Assembly (NCBI GenBank): GCA_923172585.1
Contig: OV298644.1
Span: forward strand, 885,427-949,426
Direction of reading: 5' to 3'
DNA from: Haemophilus influenzae
Lineage (GTDB): Bacteria > Pseudomonadota > Gammaproteobacteria > Enterobacterales > Pasteurellaceae
DNA: 64,000 nucleotides
The position numbers were made by a program, and so were the translations under genes. Positions 42,407-53,679 of this stretch are shown here, one piece after another; within the stretch, counting starts at the first letter, position 1, and each line of letters starts with the position of its first letter. The notes beneath the pieces are model-generated. The model was not told where the DNA came from and ran no database searches. It worked only from the letters and a program-made list of their open reading frames with translations.

Positions 42407-42619
42407 TTATTTTGTGCTTTGAATTTTGAAACAGCTGTTGAAAAGCTCAACACGACCACCAGTATCAACAACACGTTGTTTACCAGTGTAGAATGGGTGG
42501 AAGTTACCACACACATCAAGATTGATGTCTTTGCCTAAAGCTGAACGTGTTTTGATCACATTACCGCAAGAACAAGTCGCAGTAATTTCTTTATATTCTG
42601 GATGAATACCTTGTTTCAT
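42407..42619 (-). CDS. rpmE: Ribosomal protein L31 with one zinc cysteine replaced
   Basis: A 70-aa L31 ([20 protein letters not shown]). The zinc-type L31 ligands are Cys16, Cys18, Cys37 and Cys40. Here the first three are present but position 40 is Phe ([14 protein letters not shown]), which a single TGC to TTC change would explain. The C-terminus [14 protein letters not shown] also departs from the usual basic FNxRFK pattern. The frame is intact, so protein may be made. L31 sits on the 50S central protuberance. The gene adjoins the damaged tract on its right edge. Confidence 0.9.
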   Translation of the reverse strand: MKQGIHPEYKEITATCSCGNVIKTRSALGKDINLDVCGNFHPFYTGKQRVVDTGGRVELFNSCFKIQSTK

Positions 42620-42795
42620 AGAAAAACCTCAAAATGAAGCCACGCCGCTATAGGAACTTTCTCCCCACACCGCGTGAGTGAATAATACGCCATAATTGGC
42701 ACCAAATAGGTTGCGAATTATACTGAAAAAATGCAGATAAACAAGCTCTATTTTCGTGTAAAATCATCAGCATTTTTAACCGCACTTTGCTTTTT

Positions 42796-43932
42796 ATGTT
42801 AGCAAAATCTTCCATCAATGTGCCATTTGCCAAATCTGTTTTAGCTTGGTACGACAAGTTTGGACGCAAGCATTTACCTTGGCAGCAAAATAAAACGCTT
42901 TATGGTGTATGGCTTTCTGAAGTGATGTTGCAACAAACGCAAGTTGCGACGGTAATTCCTTATTTTGAGCGGTTTATCAAAACATTTCCAAATATCATCG
43001 CACTTGCCAATGCTTCACAAGATGAAGTGTTACATTTATGGACAGGATTAGGCTATTATGCACGAGCGCGTAATTTACATAAAGCCGCTCAAAAAGTGCG
43101 GGATGAATTTAATGGAAATTTCCCAACAAATTTTGAGCAAGTTTGGGCGTTATCTGGAGTGGGACGTTCAACTGCTGGTGCCATTTTATCTTCTGTTTTA
43201 AATCAGCCTTATCCAATTTTAGATGGTAATGTGAAACGTGTGTTGGCACGTTATTTTGCTGTTGAGGGATGGAGTGGCGAGAAAAAAGTAGAAAATCGCT
43301 TGTGGGCATTAACGGAGCAAGTTACACCTACGATGCGTGTGGCAGATTTTAATCAAGCAATGATGGACATTGGTGCAATGGTTTGCACGCGAACTAAGCC
43401 CAAATGCGATCTTTGTCCGTTAAATATAGATTGTTTGGCTTATAAAAATACAAACTGGGAAAAATTTCCTGCTAAAAAACCTAAAAAAGCGATGCCAGAA
43501 AAAACTACCTATTTTTTAATTTTGTCGAAAAATGGCAAAGTATGTTTGGAACAGCGAGAAAACTCAGGATTATGGGGCGGATTATTTTGTTTTCCACAAT
43601 TTGAAGATAAATCCTCGTTGCTTCATTTTTTAGCCCAAGAAAAAGTCACGCATTATCAAGAATGGCCGAGTTTTCGACATACATTCAGCCATTTTCATTT
43701 AGATATTCATCCAATTTACGCCGAAATGGAGAGCACTTTATGCGTAGAGCAGGCTAATTTAGACTGGCGAAAAGTGATGGAAAGCACAAAAGAATACCAA
43801 TCAAACCTATCAAGTGCGGTCAAATATTGGTATGATCCACAAAATCCTGAACTGATCGGGCTGGCTCAGCCTGTGAAAAATCTTTTAATACAATTTGTAA
43901 GGAATCATTATGGCAAGAACAGTATTTTGTGA
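42796..43932 (+). CDS. mutY: Adenine DNA glycosylase MutY
   Basis: A 378-aa base-excision enzyme removing A opposite 8-oxoguanine. It has the catalytic Glu in [18 protein letters not shown], the helix-hairpin-helix [15 protein letters not shown], the catalytic Asp in [13 protein letters not shown], four [4Fe-4S] cysteines in [17 protein letters not shown], and a C-terminal Nudix-like domain ([11 protein letters not shown]). I start it at ATG 42796; an upstream in-frame TTG is unlikely. It overlaps yggX by 23 bp. All catalytic residues I can check are present. Confidence 0.96.
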   Translation: MLAKSSINVPFAKSVLAWYDKFGRKHLPWQQNKTLYGVWLSEVMLQQTQVATVIPYFERFIKTFPNIIALANASQDEVLHLWTGLGYYARARNLHKAAQKVRDEFNGNFPTNFEQVWALSGVGRSTAGAILSSVLNQPYPILDGNVKRVLARYFAVEGWSGEKKVENRLWALTEQVTPTMRVADFNQAMMDIGAMVCTRTKPKCDLCPLNIDCLAYKNTNWEKFPAKKPKKAMPEKTTYFLILSKNGKVCLEQRENSGLWGGLFCFPQFEDKSSLLHFLAQEKVTHYQEWPSFRHTFSHFHLDIHPIYAEMESTLCVEQANLDWRKVMESTKEYQSNLSSAVKYWYDPQNPELIGLAQPVKNLLIQFVRNHYGKNSIL

Positions 43933-44182
43933 ATATCTCAAAAAAGAAGCGGAAGGCTTAGATTGTCAACTTTATCCAGGAGAGTTGGGGAAGCGTATTT
44001 TTGATTCAGTAAGTAAACAGGCTTGGGGCGAATGGATTAAGAAACAAACGATGCTTGTGAATGAAAAAAAACTTAATATGATGAATGCAGAGCACCGTAA
44101 ATTATTAGAACAAGAAATGGTTAAATTTTTGTTTGAAGGTAAAGATGTTCATATTGAAGGTTATGTTCCACCATCAAATTAG
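43910..44182 (+). CDS. yggX: Fe(2+)-trafficking protein YggX
   Basis: A 90-aa protein starting [20 protein letters not shown], followed by [20 protein letters not shown]. It matches the YggX family, which protects iron-sulfur clusters from oxidative damage. Cys7 is the conserved functional cysteine. The gene overlaps the end of mutY and precedes mltC, the same mutY-yggX-mltC order as in E. coli, so these three are likely one operon. Confidence 0.96.
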   Translation: MARTVFCEYLKKEAEGLDCQLYPGELGKRIFDSVSKQAWGEWIKKQTMLVNEKKLNMMNAEHRKLLEQEMVKFLFEGKDVHIEGYVPPSN

Positions 44183-44196
44183 TTATCTATCCTACA

Positions 44197-45270
44197 ATGA
44201 AAAAATATTTATTATTGGCATTATTGCATTTTTTGTATGCTTGTAGTAATTCATCGAATCAAGGTATTAACTATGATGAAGCCTTTGCTAAAGACACGCA
44301 AGGGTTAGATATTCTCACAGGGCAATTCTCGCATAATATTGACCGCATTTGGGGCGTCAATGAATTGTTAGTGGCAAGCCGTAAAGATTATGTGAAATAT
44401 ACAGATTCTTTTTATACGCGTAGCCATGTGAGTTTTGATGAAGGTAATATCGTTATTGAAACCCAGCAAGATCTAAATCGTTTACATAATGCTATTGTCC
44501 ATACCTTGTTAATGGGAGCGGATGCAAAAGGTATTGATTTATTTGCATCTGGCGATGTGCCGATTAGCTCTCGCCCATTCCTTTTGGGGCAGGTTGTGGA
44601 TCATCAAGGGCAACAAATTGCTAATCAAGTTATCGCAAGTAATTTCGCCACTTATTTGATTCAAAATAAATTGCAAACACGTCGATTACAAAACGGGCAT
44701 ACCGTGCAATTTGTCTCTGTTCCTATGATTGCAAACCACGTAGAAGTGCGTGCACGAAAATATTTACCATTGATTCGTAAAGCTGCACAACGTTATGGCA
44801 TTGATGAAAGTTTGATTTTGGGCATTATGCAAACAGAATCAAGTTTTAACCCATATGCGATTAGCTACGCAAATGCTATTGGTTTAATGCAGGTGGTGCC
44901 TCACACTGCGGGTCGAGATGTATTTGCAATGAAAGGCAAAGGTGGACAGCCATCAACGCGTTATTTATATGATCCTGCAAATAATATTGATGCTGGCGTA
45001 TCTTATTTGTGGATTTTACAAAATCAATATTTAGATGGAATTACAAATCCAACCTCAAAACGTTTTGCCATGATTTCTGCGTATAATAGTGGTGCAGGCG
45101 CAGTGTTACGTGTTTTTGATAATGATAAGGATACGGCGATTTACAAAATCAACCAAATGTATCCAGAACAAGTTTATCGCATTCTAACGACGGTTCACCC
45201 ATCATCACAAGCACGCAATTATTTGTTGAAAGTTGATAAGGCACAGAAAAAATTCCGTGTTAGACGATAA
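44197..45270 (+). CDS. mltC: Membrane-bound lytic murein transglycosylase C
   Basis: A 357-aa lipoprotein with a type II signal ([20 protein letters not shown], lipidated Cys16) and a C-terminal SLT domain. The catalytic Glu is in [20 protein letters not shown], followed by [18 protein letters not shown] and [16 protein letters not shown]. It cleaves peptidoglycan to 1,6-anhydromuropeptides at the outer membrane. It begins 14 bp after yggX. Confidence 0.95.
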   Translation: MKKYLLLALLHFLYACSNSSNQGINYDEAFAKDTQGLDILTGQFSHNIDRIWGVNELLVASRKDYVKYTDSFYTRSHVSFDEGNIVIETQQDLNRLHNAIVHTLLMGADAKGIDLFASGDVPISSRPFLLGQVVDHQGQQIANQVIASNFATYLIQNKLQTRRLQNGHTVQFVSVPMIANHVEVRARKYLPLIRKAAQRYGIDESLILGIMQTESSFNPYAISYANAIGLMQVVPHTAGRDVFAMKGKGGQPSTRYLYDPANNIDAGVSYLWILQNQYLDGITNPTSKRFAMISAYNSGAGAVLRVFDNDKDTAIYKINQMYPEQVYRILTTVHPSSQARNYLLKVDKAQKKFRVRR

Positions 45271-45440
45271 TTAGATTTTTTCAGATAATCAAAATGCTCG
45301 CTGGATAACACCATTGAGCATTTTTTATTAAAAAGTGCAGCAAATTTTAAAATAGTTTTCATTATTTCGTTGTTTTAATAAACATATTGATGATTAACTA
45401 TTCAAATGAAATATTTTTTCCATTTTTTTCAATTTAGTTA

Positions 45441-45469
45441 TTGACCGAAAACCGAAAAAATAGTTTAAT
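45441..45469 (+). promoter_or_regulatory. Strong promoter for the tRNA pair
   Basis: TTGACC (45441-45446), 17 bp, TTTAAT (45464-45469), followed by the GC-rich CGCCCCG discriminator typical of stringently controlled stable-RNA promoters. Confidence 0.75.
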
Positions 45470-45505
45470 ACGCCCCGTTGTCAGGCAGTAGCCAATAACG
45501 ATAAC

Positions 45506-45581
45506 GCCTCGATAGCTCAGTCGGTAGAGCAGGGGATTGAAAATCCCCGTGTCGGTGGTTCGATTCCGCCTCGAGGCACCA
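45506..45581 (+). tRNA. tRNA-Phe (GAA)
   Basis: A 76-nt cloverleaf with acceptor arms GCCTCGA/TCGAGGC, anticodon loop TTGAAAA (GAA, Phe), T loop GGTTCGATTCC and an encoded CCA end. Confidence 0.97.
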
Positions 45582-45583
45582 TT

Positions 45584-45659
45584 TCCTCCTTAGTTCAGTC
45601 GGTAGAACGGTGGACTGTTAATCCATATGTCGCAGGTTCGAGTCCCGCAGGAGGAGCCA
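45584..45659 (+). tRNA. tRNA-Asn (GTT)
   Basis: A 76-nt cloverleaf two bases after tRNA-Phe, with acceptor arms TCCTCCT/AGGAGGA, anticodon loop CTGTTAA (GTT, Asn), T loop GGTTCGAGTCC and an encoded CCA end. Co-transcribed with tRNA-Phe. Confidence 0.97.
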
Positions 45660-45668
45660 AATTTAGAA

Positions 45669-45700
45669 AGGCCGCTAAAGAAATTTAGTGGCTTTTTGCT
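45669..45700 (+). terminator. Terminator after the tRNA pair
   Basis: GCCGCTAAA and TTTAGTGGC (one G-T pair) enclose GAAA, followed by TTTTTGC. A clear intrinsic terminator. The next 170 bp to 45870 show nothing else I recognise. Confidence 0.85.
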
Positions 45701-45876
45701 TTCTTATATATAAAATATATAATATATCTAGTCTTGTAACTATAACTAGGCATCAAAATTCAAAATGGCGTATCAATGAGCGAGAGCCTTTTTATTTTTG
45801 ATGTTAGCAAGCGACCTAAGTCGCTTATGTTTAACTTAAAGAAGAAAAATAAATCGACTTTTATTTTGGAATAGAT

Positions 45877-47945
<2,069 letters not shown>

Positions 47946-48036
47946 AAACGAGTTGCGTTCCCAAATCGTTCATTTTATTTGCATTTCTCAGCCCTGATTC
48001 TGGTATTTAATTGAAATCTCAAATTAGGAAATTACT

Positions 48037-48684
48037 ATGAATCAGTCAATTTAATCCCCATTCGGCAACACCGCTGAAGAACGCGTACTTAATGCAATTA
48101 ATGCCTTTAAAAATGGAACTGGCGTATTAGTTTTAGATGATGAAGATCGTGAAAATGAAGGCGATTTAATTTTTCCAGCAGAAACAATCACACCAGAACA
48201 AATGGCAAAATTAATTCGTTATGGCAGTGGCATTATTTGTTTATGCATTACTGATGAACGTTGCCAACAACTCGATTTACCGTCAATGGTAGAACACAAT
48301 AATAGCGTAAACAAAACGGCTTTCACTGTGACGATTGAAGCCGCAAAAGGTGTTTCTACTGGCGTATCTGCCGCAGACCGAGTCACAACCATTCAAACGG
48401 CTATTGCTGATAATGCAGTTCCAACAGATTTACATCGTCCCGGTCATGTCTTTCCACTTCGTGCAGCAAATGGTGGCGTACTTACTCGTCGCGGACACAC
48501 AGAAGCTTCCGTTGATTTAGCGCGTCTGGCAGGATTTAAAGAAGCAAGCGTTATTTGTGAAATCACGAATGACGACGGCACAATGGCTCGCACCCCCGAG
48601 ATTGTAGAATTTGCGAAAAAATTTGGTTATTCTGTGCTAACCATTGAAGATTTAGTTGAATATCGTTTAGCACATAATATTTAA
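48037..48684 (+). pseudogene. ribB: 3,4-dihydroxy-2-butanone-4-phosphate synthase, nonsense at codon 6
   Basis: The frame begins MNQSI, then TAA (48052-48054), then [20 protein letters not shown] and the catalytic [20 protein letters not shown], continuing intact to HNI at 48684 (216 codons, normal length). Family members have Leu at the stop position, so TTA to TAA is the likely change. The next in-frame ATG (48202) lies after the essential DRENEGD loop, so a restart would be inactive. RibB makes the four-carbon unit of riboflavin from ribulose 5-phosphate. It is controlled by the upstream FMN riboswitch. A real stop would make the cell a riboflavin auxotroph. Confidence 0.92.
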
Positions 48685-48688
48685 AATG

Positions 48689-48735
48689 CAAAAGTGCGGT
48701 GAAAATTTCTATGATTATTTTACCGCACTTTTTAT
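48689..48735 (+). terminator. Uptake-signal hairpin terminator after ribB
   Basis: AAGTGCGGT (48692-48700) and ACCGCACTT (48722-48730) with A/T-extended arms and a following T run. Confidence 0.85.
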
Positions 48736-48777
48736 ATTATACTGTTCCAACTTTTTTATTTATTTGGGTTACTTATT

Positions 48778-49547
48778 ATGCATAATGCAGCTCAGCACAA
48801 TTATGTTATCAGTTTAACTACTGAACAAAAACGCCGAAAACACATTACCGAAGAATTCGGTAAGCAGAATATTCCTTTCGAATTTTTTGATGCTATTACG
48901 CCCGACATTATTGAAGAAACCGCTAAAAAATTTAATATTACATTAGATCGATCTCCAAAAGCCAAGTTGTCGGATGGGGAAATTGGTTGTGCATTAAGCC
49001 ATATTGTTTTATGGGATTTAGCATTAGAAAATAATTTAAACTATATCAATATCTTTGAAGATGATATTCATTTGGGGAAAATGCCAAAGAATTATTAGAA
49101 ATTGATTATATTTCTGATGATATTCATGTTTTAAAATTAGAAGCAAATGGCAAGATGTTCTTTAAACAACCAAAATCTGTAAAATGCGATAGAAATGTTT
49201 ATCCCATGACGGTAAAGCAATCAGGATGTGCAGGATATACTGTTACAGCAAAAGGGGCTAAATATTTGCTTGAATTAGTAAAAAATAAACCACTTGACGT
49301 GGCGGTTGATTCACTTGTTTTTGAGGATTTTTTACATTTTAAAGATTATAAAATAGTACAACTTTCTCCTGGTAATTGCGTTCAAGATTTTGTGTTACAT
49401 CCAGATAATCATTTTGAAAGCAGTTTACAAGAAGGACGAGATAGAGTACACGGAAATCAACGCAAGTTTTCTATTTTAGAAAAAATAAAAAATGAATTTG
49501 GACGAGTAAAAATAAAAATGTTTGGAAAACAAGTACCATTTAAATAA
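48778..49547 (+). pseudogene. lpsA: LpsA-type lipooligosaccharide glycosyltransferase (GT25), frameshifted
   Basis: The N-terminal part ([47 protein letters not shown]) and the C-terminal part ([52 protein letters not shown]) are in different frames. One base is missing at GGGGAAAA (49074-49081); restoring it gives a 256-aa GT25 protein. LpsA adds a hexose to the third heptose of the H. influenzae inner core. From memory, residue 151 has been reported to influence sugar choice; in the repaired sequence it is Cys. The acidic EDD motif is intact. An off frame would truncate the outer core at that heptose. Confidence 0.85.
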
Positions 49548-49548
49548 T

Positions 49549-49594
49549 AAAAGTGCGGTTAAAAATCTTATTAAATTTTAACCGCACTTTTTTG
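49549..49594. terminator. Uptake-signal hairpin between lpsA and trmL
   Basis: AAGTGCGGT (49551-49559) and ACCGCACTT (49581-49589), arms extended by TTAAAA/TTTTAA, with A-rich left and T-rich right flanks. It can terminate both converging genes. Confidence 0.88.
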
Positions 49595-49595
49595 T

Positions 49596-50078
49596 TTATT
49601 TTACTTCTGGTAAATTTACCGCACCTTTATAGCCTAATTGTCGCCACGCTTCATAAACCGTTACTGCAACAGAATTAGACAAGTTCATACTGCGGCTATT
49701 GGCAGTCATTGGAATGCGGATTTTTTGTTCCATCGGCATTTCATTTAAAATTGACATCGGAATGCCACGAGTTTCTGGGCCAAACATTAAATAATCCCCA
49801 AGTTTAAATTTCACTTGGCTATGTGCTGGACAGCCTTTTGTTGTAAGTGCAAAAAGGCGTTTGGGTTTTTCGCTTTCTAAAAAGGCTTCAAAAGTCTTGT
49901 GGCGTTTGATTTCCGCAAATTCGTGATAATCCAAACCTGAGCGGCGTAAGCGTTTATCATCCCAAGTGAAACCTAGTGGTTCAATTAAGTGCAAGCGAAA
50001 TCCTGTGTTGGCACAAAGTCGAATAATGTTACCAGTATTTTGTGGGATTTCTGGTTCATATAAAACGATATCTAACAT
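49596..50078 (-). CDS. trmL: tRNA (cytidine/uridine-2'-O)-methyltransferase TrmL
   Basis: A 160-aa SPOUT-fold enzyme methylating the wobble base of tRNA-Leu. The knot motifs are [32 protein letters not shown] and [21 protein letters not shown] structure of the H. influenzae homologue (YibK) established the trefoil knot fold in this family. It follows rsmD on the same strand by 10 bp. Confidence 0.95.
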
Positions 50079-50088
50079 AATTTTTTCT

Positions 50089-50670
50089 CTAATTCTGATA
50101 TAAACGATAACTCACTATTCCTGTCGTTTTTTCTTTCAATAACGTCCAGTTTTCAGGAGTGATGAGCGGTTTATCTTTCTCTGTTTCTACGTAAATTAAC
50201 GCATTGGGTTTTAGCCAGTTATTTTCACAAAGCAAACTAATTGCTTGTTCTGCCAAATTAAAATGAAATGGAGGATCTAAAAATACCACATCAAAGTGCG
50301 GTTGATTTTGTGGCTGTTTTAGAAAATCCAAACTACTTTGATTAATTACTTCAGCCTGTTCTGATGAGCATTTGAGTGTTTGTAAATTCTTTTTTAATTG
50401 ATTGGCGACAGTTTTATCTAGTTCTAAAAAAGTTACTTTTTTCGCTTGGCGAGAAAGTGCTTCAAAACCTAACGAACCACTCCCCGCAAAGCCATCTAAA
50501 CATTCAGATTGGTGGATATAAGGCATTAACCAATTAAAAAGCGTTTCTTTCACTCTATCGCCAGTTGGGCGTAAGCCTTCAGAATTTAATACGGGAAGTT
50601 TTCGCCCTCGCCATAGACCTGCAATAATGCGAACTTCGCCCTTTGCATTTGGCGTTTGTATTTTTTTCAT
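50089..50670 (-). CDS. rsmD: 16S rRNA m2G966 methyltransferase RsmD
   Basis: A 193-aa Rossmann-fold methyltransferase starting [20 protein letters not shown]. It has the SAM loop [18 protein letters not shown] and the catalytic motif [10 protein letters not shown], plus [17 protein letters not shown]. It methylates N2 of G966 in 16S rRNA. It is divergent from ftsY, the same neighbourhood as in E. coli (rsmD-ftsYEX). Confidence 0.95.
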
Positions 50671-50766
50671 AAAGATTCGATTTTTATTGAAAATTGTGCT
50701 TAGTTTAGACGATTTTTTGCTAGAATGAACGACATTTTTATCGGATTACAGTTAAGAGAGCATTTT

Positions 50767-51968
50767 ATGGCTGAAGAAAATAAAAAAGGCGGATTTTGGG
50801 CATCGTTATTTGGGCGTAATAAAAAGCAAGATGAACCTAAAATTGAGCCAATAATTGAAGAAGAAAAGATAAAAGATATCGAGCCGTCTATTGAAAAATT
50901 TGAAGCTAATGATTTAGTCGAAGAAGAAAAAATACAGGAAATTTCAACCGCACTTGAGCCGATTGAAGAAATCATCGATGCGAAAAATTTAGAAGATGAC
51001 CTTCAGCCTGTTGCTGAAATTGAAACTCGCGAAAAGCCAAGTGAAGGGGGCTTTTTTAGTCGTTTAGTTAAGGGGTTACTGAAAACTAAACAAAATATTG
51101 GTGCGGGTTTTCGTGGTTTTTTCTTAGGAAAGAAAATTGATGATGAGTTGTTTGAAGAATTAGAAGAACAACTTTTAATTGCGGATATTGGCGTGCCGAC
51201 AACAAGTAAAATCATCAAAAATTTGACTGAACATGCAAGCCGTAAAGAATTACAAGATGCCGAGCTTTTATATCAACAATTAAAAGTAGAAATGGCGGAT
51301 ATTCTTGAGCCAGTAGCACAACCGTTAGAGATTGATAGCACGAAAAAACCTTATGTGATTTTAATGGTGGGCGTAAATGGCGTGGGTAAAACAACGACAA
51401 TTGGTAAGCTCGCACGTAAATTTCAGGCTGAAGGAAAATCAGTGATGCTTGCGGCGGGCGATACTTTCCGTGCGGCGGCTGTTGAGCAGCTTCAAGTTTG
51501 GGGAGAACGTAATCATATTCCAGTTGTTGCCCAAAGCACGGGGTCTGATTCTGCATCGGTGATTTTTGATGCGATGCAATCAGCGGCTGCACGCAATATT
51601 GATATTCTTATTGCGGATACGGCGGGTCGTTTACAAAATAAAAATAACTTAATGGACGAACTGAAAAAATTGTTCGTGTTATGAAAAAATATGATGAAAC
51701 TGCGCCACATGAAATTATGCTTACGCTGGATGCTGGCACGGGACAAAATGCTATTAGCCAAGCGAAGTTATTTAATGAGGCAGTGGGTTTAACAGGGATC
51801 TCTCTAACTAAATTAGATGGCACGGCAAAAGGTGGCGTGATTTTTGCCATAGCCGATCAGTTTAAGTTGCCTATTCGCTATATCGGTGTAGGCGAGAAAA
51901 TTGAAGATTTACGTGAGTTTAATGCGAAAGAATTTATTGAGGCATTATTCGTTCATGAAGAAGAATAA
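50767..51968 (+). pseudogene. ftsY: Signal-recognition-particle receptor FtsY, frameshifted near the C-terminus
   Basis: An acidic N-terminal region (MAEENKKGGFWASLFGRNKK, rich in Glu/Asp) is followed by the NG GTPase domain. It shows G1 GVNGVGKTTTIGKLARKF, DTFRAAAVEQL and DTAGRLQNKNNLMDELKK. The frame then stops at LFVL. The rest continues in another frame: IVRVMKKYDETAPHEIMLTL, DAGTGQNAISQ, TKLDGTAKGG. One A added to the six-A run at 51664-51669 repairs it. I start it at ATG 50767 rather than 50725, because MAEENKKGGF fits the family start. FtsY receives SRP-ribosome complexes at the membrane and is essential in E. coli, so an error in the read is likely. Confidence 0.92.
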
Positions 51969-51986
51969 AAAGAATAAGGAAGAATT

Positions 51987-52643
51987 GTGATTAAGTTCTC
52001 AAATGTTTCTAAAGCCTATCATGGTGCAACGCAGCCCGCGTTACAAGGCTTGAATTTTCATCTTCCAGTGGGAAGTATGACTTACTTAGTTGGGCATTCA
52101 GGCGCAGGGAAAAGTACATTACTCAAGCTTATTATGGGAATGGAAAAAGCCAATGCGGGTCAAATTTGGTTTAACGGACACGATATTACTCGTTTGTCAA
52201 AATATGAAATTCCATTTTTGCGTCGCCAAATTGGTATGGTTCATCAAGATTATCGTTTATTAACAGATCGTACAGTGGTGGAAAATGTGGCATTGCCGTT
52301 GATTATTGCAGGTATGCATCCAAAAGATGCGAATACTCGAGCAATGGCATCTTTAGATCGTGTAGGATTGCGTAATAAAGCCCACTATTTGCCACCGCAA
52401 ATTTCTGGCGGGGAACAGCAACGCGTTGATATTGCGCGTGCGATTGTGCATAAACCTCAGCTCTTATTGGCAGATGAACCAACGGGTAATTTAGATGATG
52501 AACTTTCTTTAGGTATTTTTAATTTGTTTGAAGAATTTAATCGTCTCGGAATGACTGTGTTAATTGCTACTCACGACATTAATTTAATTCAACAAAAACC
52601 AAAACCTTGTCTTGTGCTTGAACAAGGTTATTTACGTTATTAA
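51987..52643 (+). CDS. ftsE: Cell-division ATP-binding protein FtsE
   Basis: A 218-aa ABC ATPase with a GTG start preceded by AAGGAAGAATT. Walker A is VGHSGAGKSTLLKLIMG, the Q-loop is in HQDYRLL, the signature is ISGGEQQRVDIARAI, Walker B is LLLADEPTGNLDD and the switch His is in LIATHDINL. With FtsX it transmits division-site ATPase cycles to periplasmic amidase activators of the EnvC type, whose gene here (40236-41477) is degraded. Confidence 0.96.
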   Translation: MIKFSNVSKAYHGATQPALQGLNFHLPVGSMTYLVGHSGAGKSTLLKLIMGMEKANAGQIWFNGHDITRLSKYEIPFLRRQIGMVHQDYRLLTDRTVVENVALPLIIAGMHPKDANTRAMASLDRVGLRNKAHYLPPQISGGEQQRVDIARAIVHKPQLLLADEPTGNLDDELSLGIFNLFEEFNRLGMTVLIATHDINLIQQKPKPCLVLEQGYLRY

Positions 52644-52652
52644 GGAATAATC

Positions 52653-53585
52653 ATGAGCCGATCAACGGATGCATCTGTTTTTGTTCAAACAGCCTATACT
52701 TTGCGTGCAGTATGGGCGGATTTATGGCAACGTAAATTTGGCACGCTGCTCACGATTTTAGTGATTGCCGTTTCGCTTACGATCCCGACTGTGAGCTATT
52801 TAATGTGGAAAAATTTGCATTTAGCCACCACTCAATTTTATCCTGAAAGTGAATTGACTATTTATCTTCATAAAAATTTAAGTGAGGAAAACGCGAATTT
52901 AGTGGTAGAAAAAATCCGTCAGCAAAAAGGCGTGGAATCACTGAATTATGTTTCTCGTCAAGAAAGTTTAAAGGAATTTAAAAGCTGGTCTGGCTTTGGC
53001 GAAGAATTAGAAATTTTAGATGATAATCCATTGCCTGCGGTCGTTATTGTAAAACCGACGAGCGAATTTAATGTTTCAGAAAAACGTGACGAATTACGAA
53101 CCAATTTAAATAAAATTAAAGGCGTGCAAGAAGTTCGCTTAGATAACGATTGGATGGAAAAATTAACCGCACTTTCATGGTTAATCGCCCATGTGGCAAT
53201 TTTCTGCACTGTATTAATGACGATAGCGGTATTTTTAGTTATTGGTAACAGTATTCGCTCTGATGTGTATAGTAGCCGATCAAGTATTGATGTGATGAAA
53301 TTGCTTGGTGCAACAGATCAATTTATCCTTCGTCCTTATCTTTATACAGGGATGATTTATGCCCTGTTAGGTGGGTTAGTTGCAGCAATTTTTAGTAGCT
53401 TTATTATCAGCTATTTTACTTCTGCGGTGAAATATGTAACGGATATTTTTGCCGTCCAATTCGGTTTGAATGGATTAGGCGTTGGCGAATTTGTATTCTT
53501 ATTAGTGTGCTGTTTAATTATGGGCTATGTTGGGGCGTGGATTGCCGCGACAAGGCATATTGCGATGATGGAGAGGAAAGAATAA
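52653..53585 (+). CDS. ftsX: Cell-division membrane protein FtsX
   Basis: A 310-aa inner-membrane protein with four predicted transmembrane segments: one near residue 35 (GTLLTILVIAVSLTIPTVSY) and three in the C-terminal half. A periplasmic loop (residues about 65-170) is the region expected to bind EnvC. MKLLGATDQFILRPYLY is the conserved FtsX/permease coupling region. It follows ftsE by 9 bp, completing ftsYEX. Confidence 0.95.
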   Translation: MSRSTDASVFVQTAYTLRAVWADLWQRKFGTLLTILVIAVSLTIPTVSYLMWKNLHLATTQFYPESELTIYLHKNLSEENANLVVEKIRQQKGVESLNYVSRQESLKEFKSWSGFGEELEILDDNPLPAVVIVKPTSEFNVSEKRDELRTNLNKIKGVQEVRLDNDWMEKLTALSWLIAHVAIFCTVLMTIAVFLVIGNSIRSDVYSSRSSIDVMKLLGATDQFILRPYLYTGMIYALLGGLVAAIFSSFIISYFTSAVKYVTDIFAVQFGLNGLGVGEFVFLLVCCLIMGYVGAWIAATRHIAMMERKE

Positions 53586-53599
53586 TTGGATATCAAAAG

Positions 53600-53634
53600 A
53601 AAAGCGAATTTCTTAAAAGAAATTCGCTTTTTTA
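53600..53634 (+). terminator. Terminator of ftsYEX
   Basis: AAGCGAATTTCTT and AAGAAATTCGCTT form a near-perfect 12-13 bp stem with an A-rich loop, followed by TTTTT. Confidence 0.9.
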
Positions 53635-53679
53635 GTTAGAAGTGAAATATTTCGCTGTTGTAGTTTAGGAAGTAAATAG

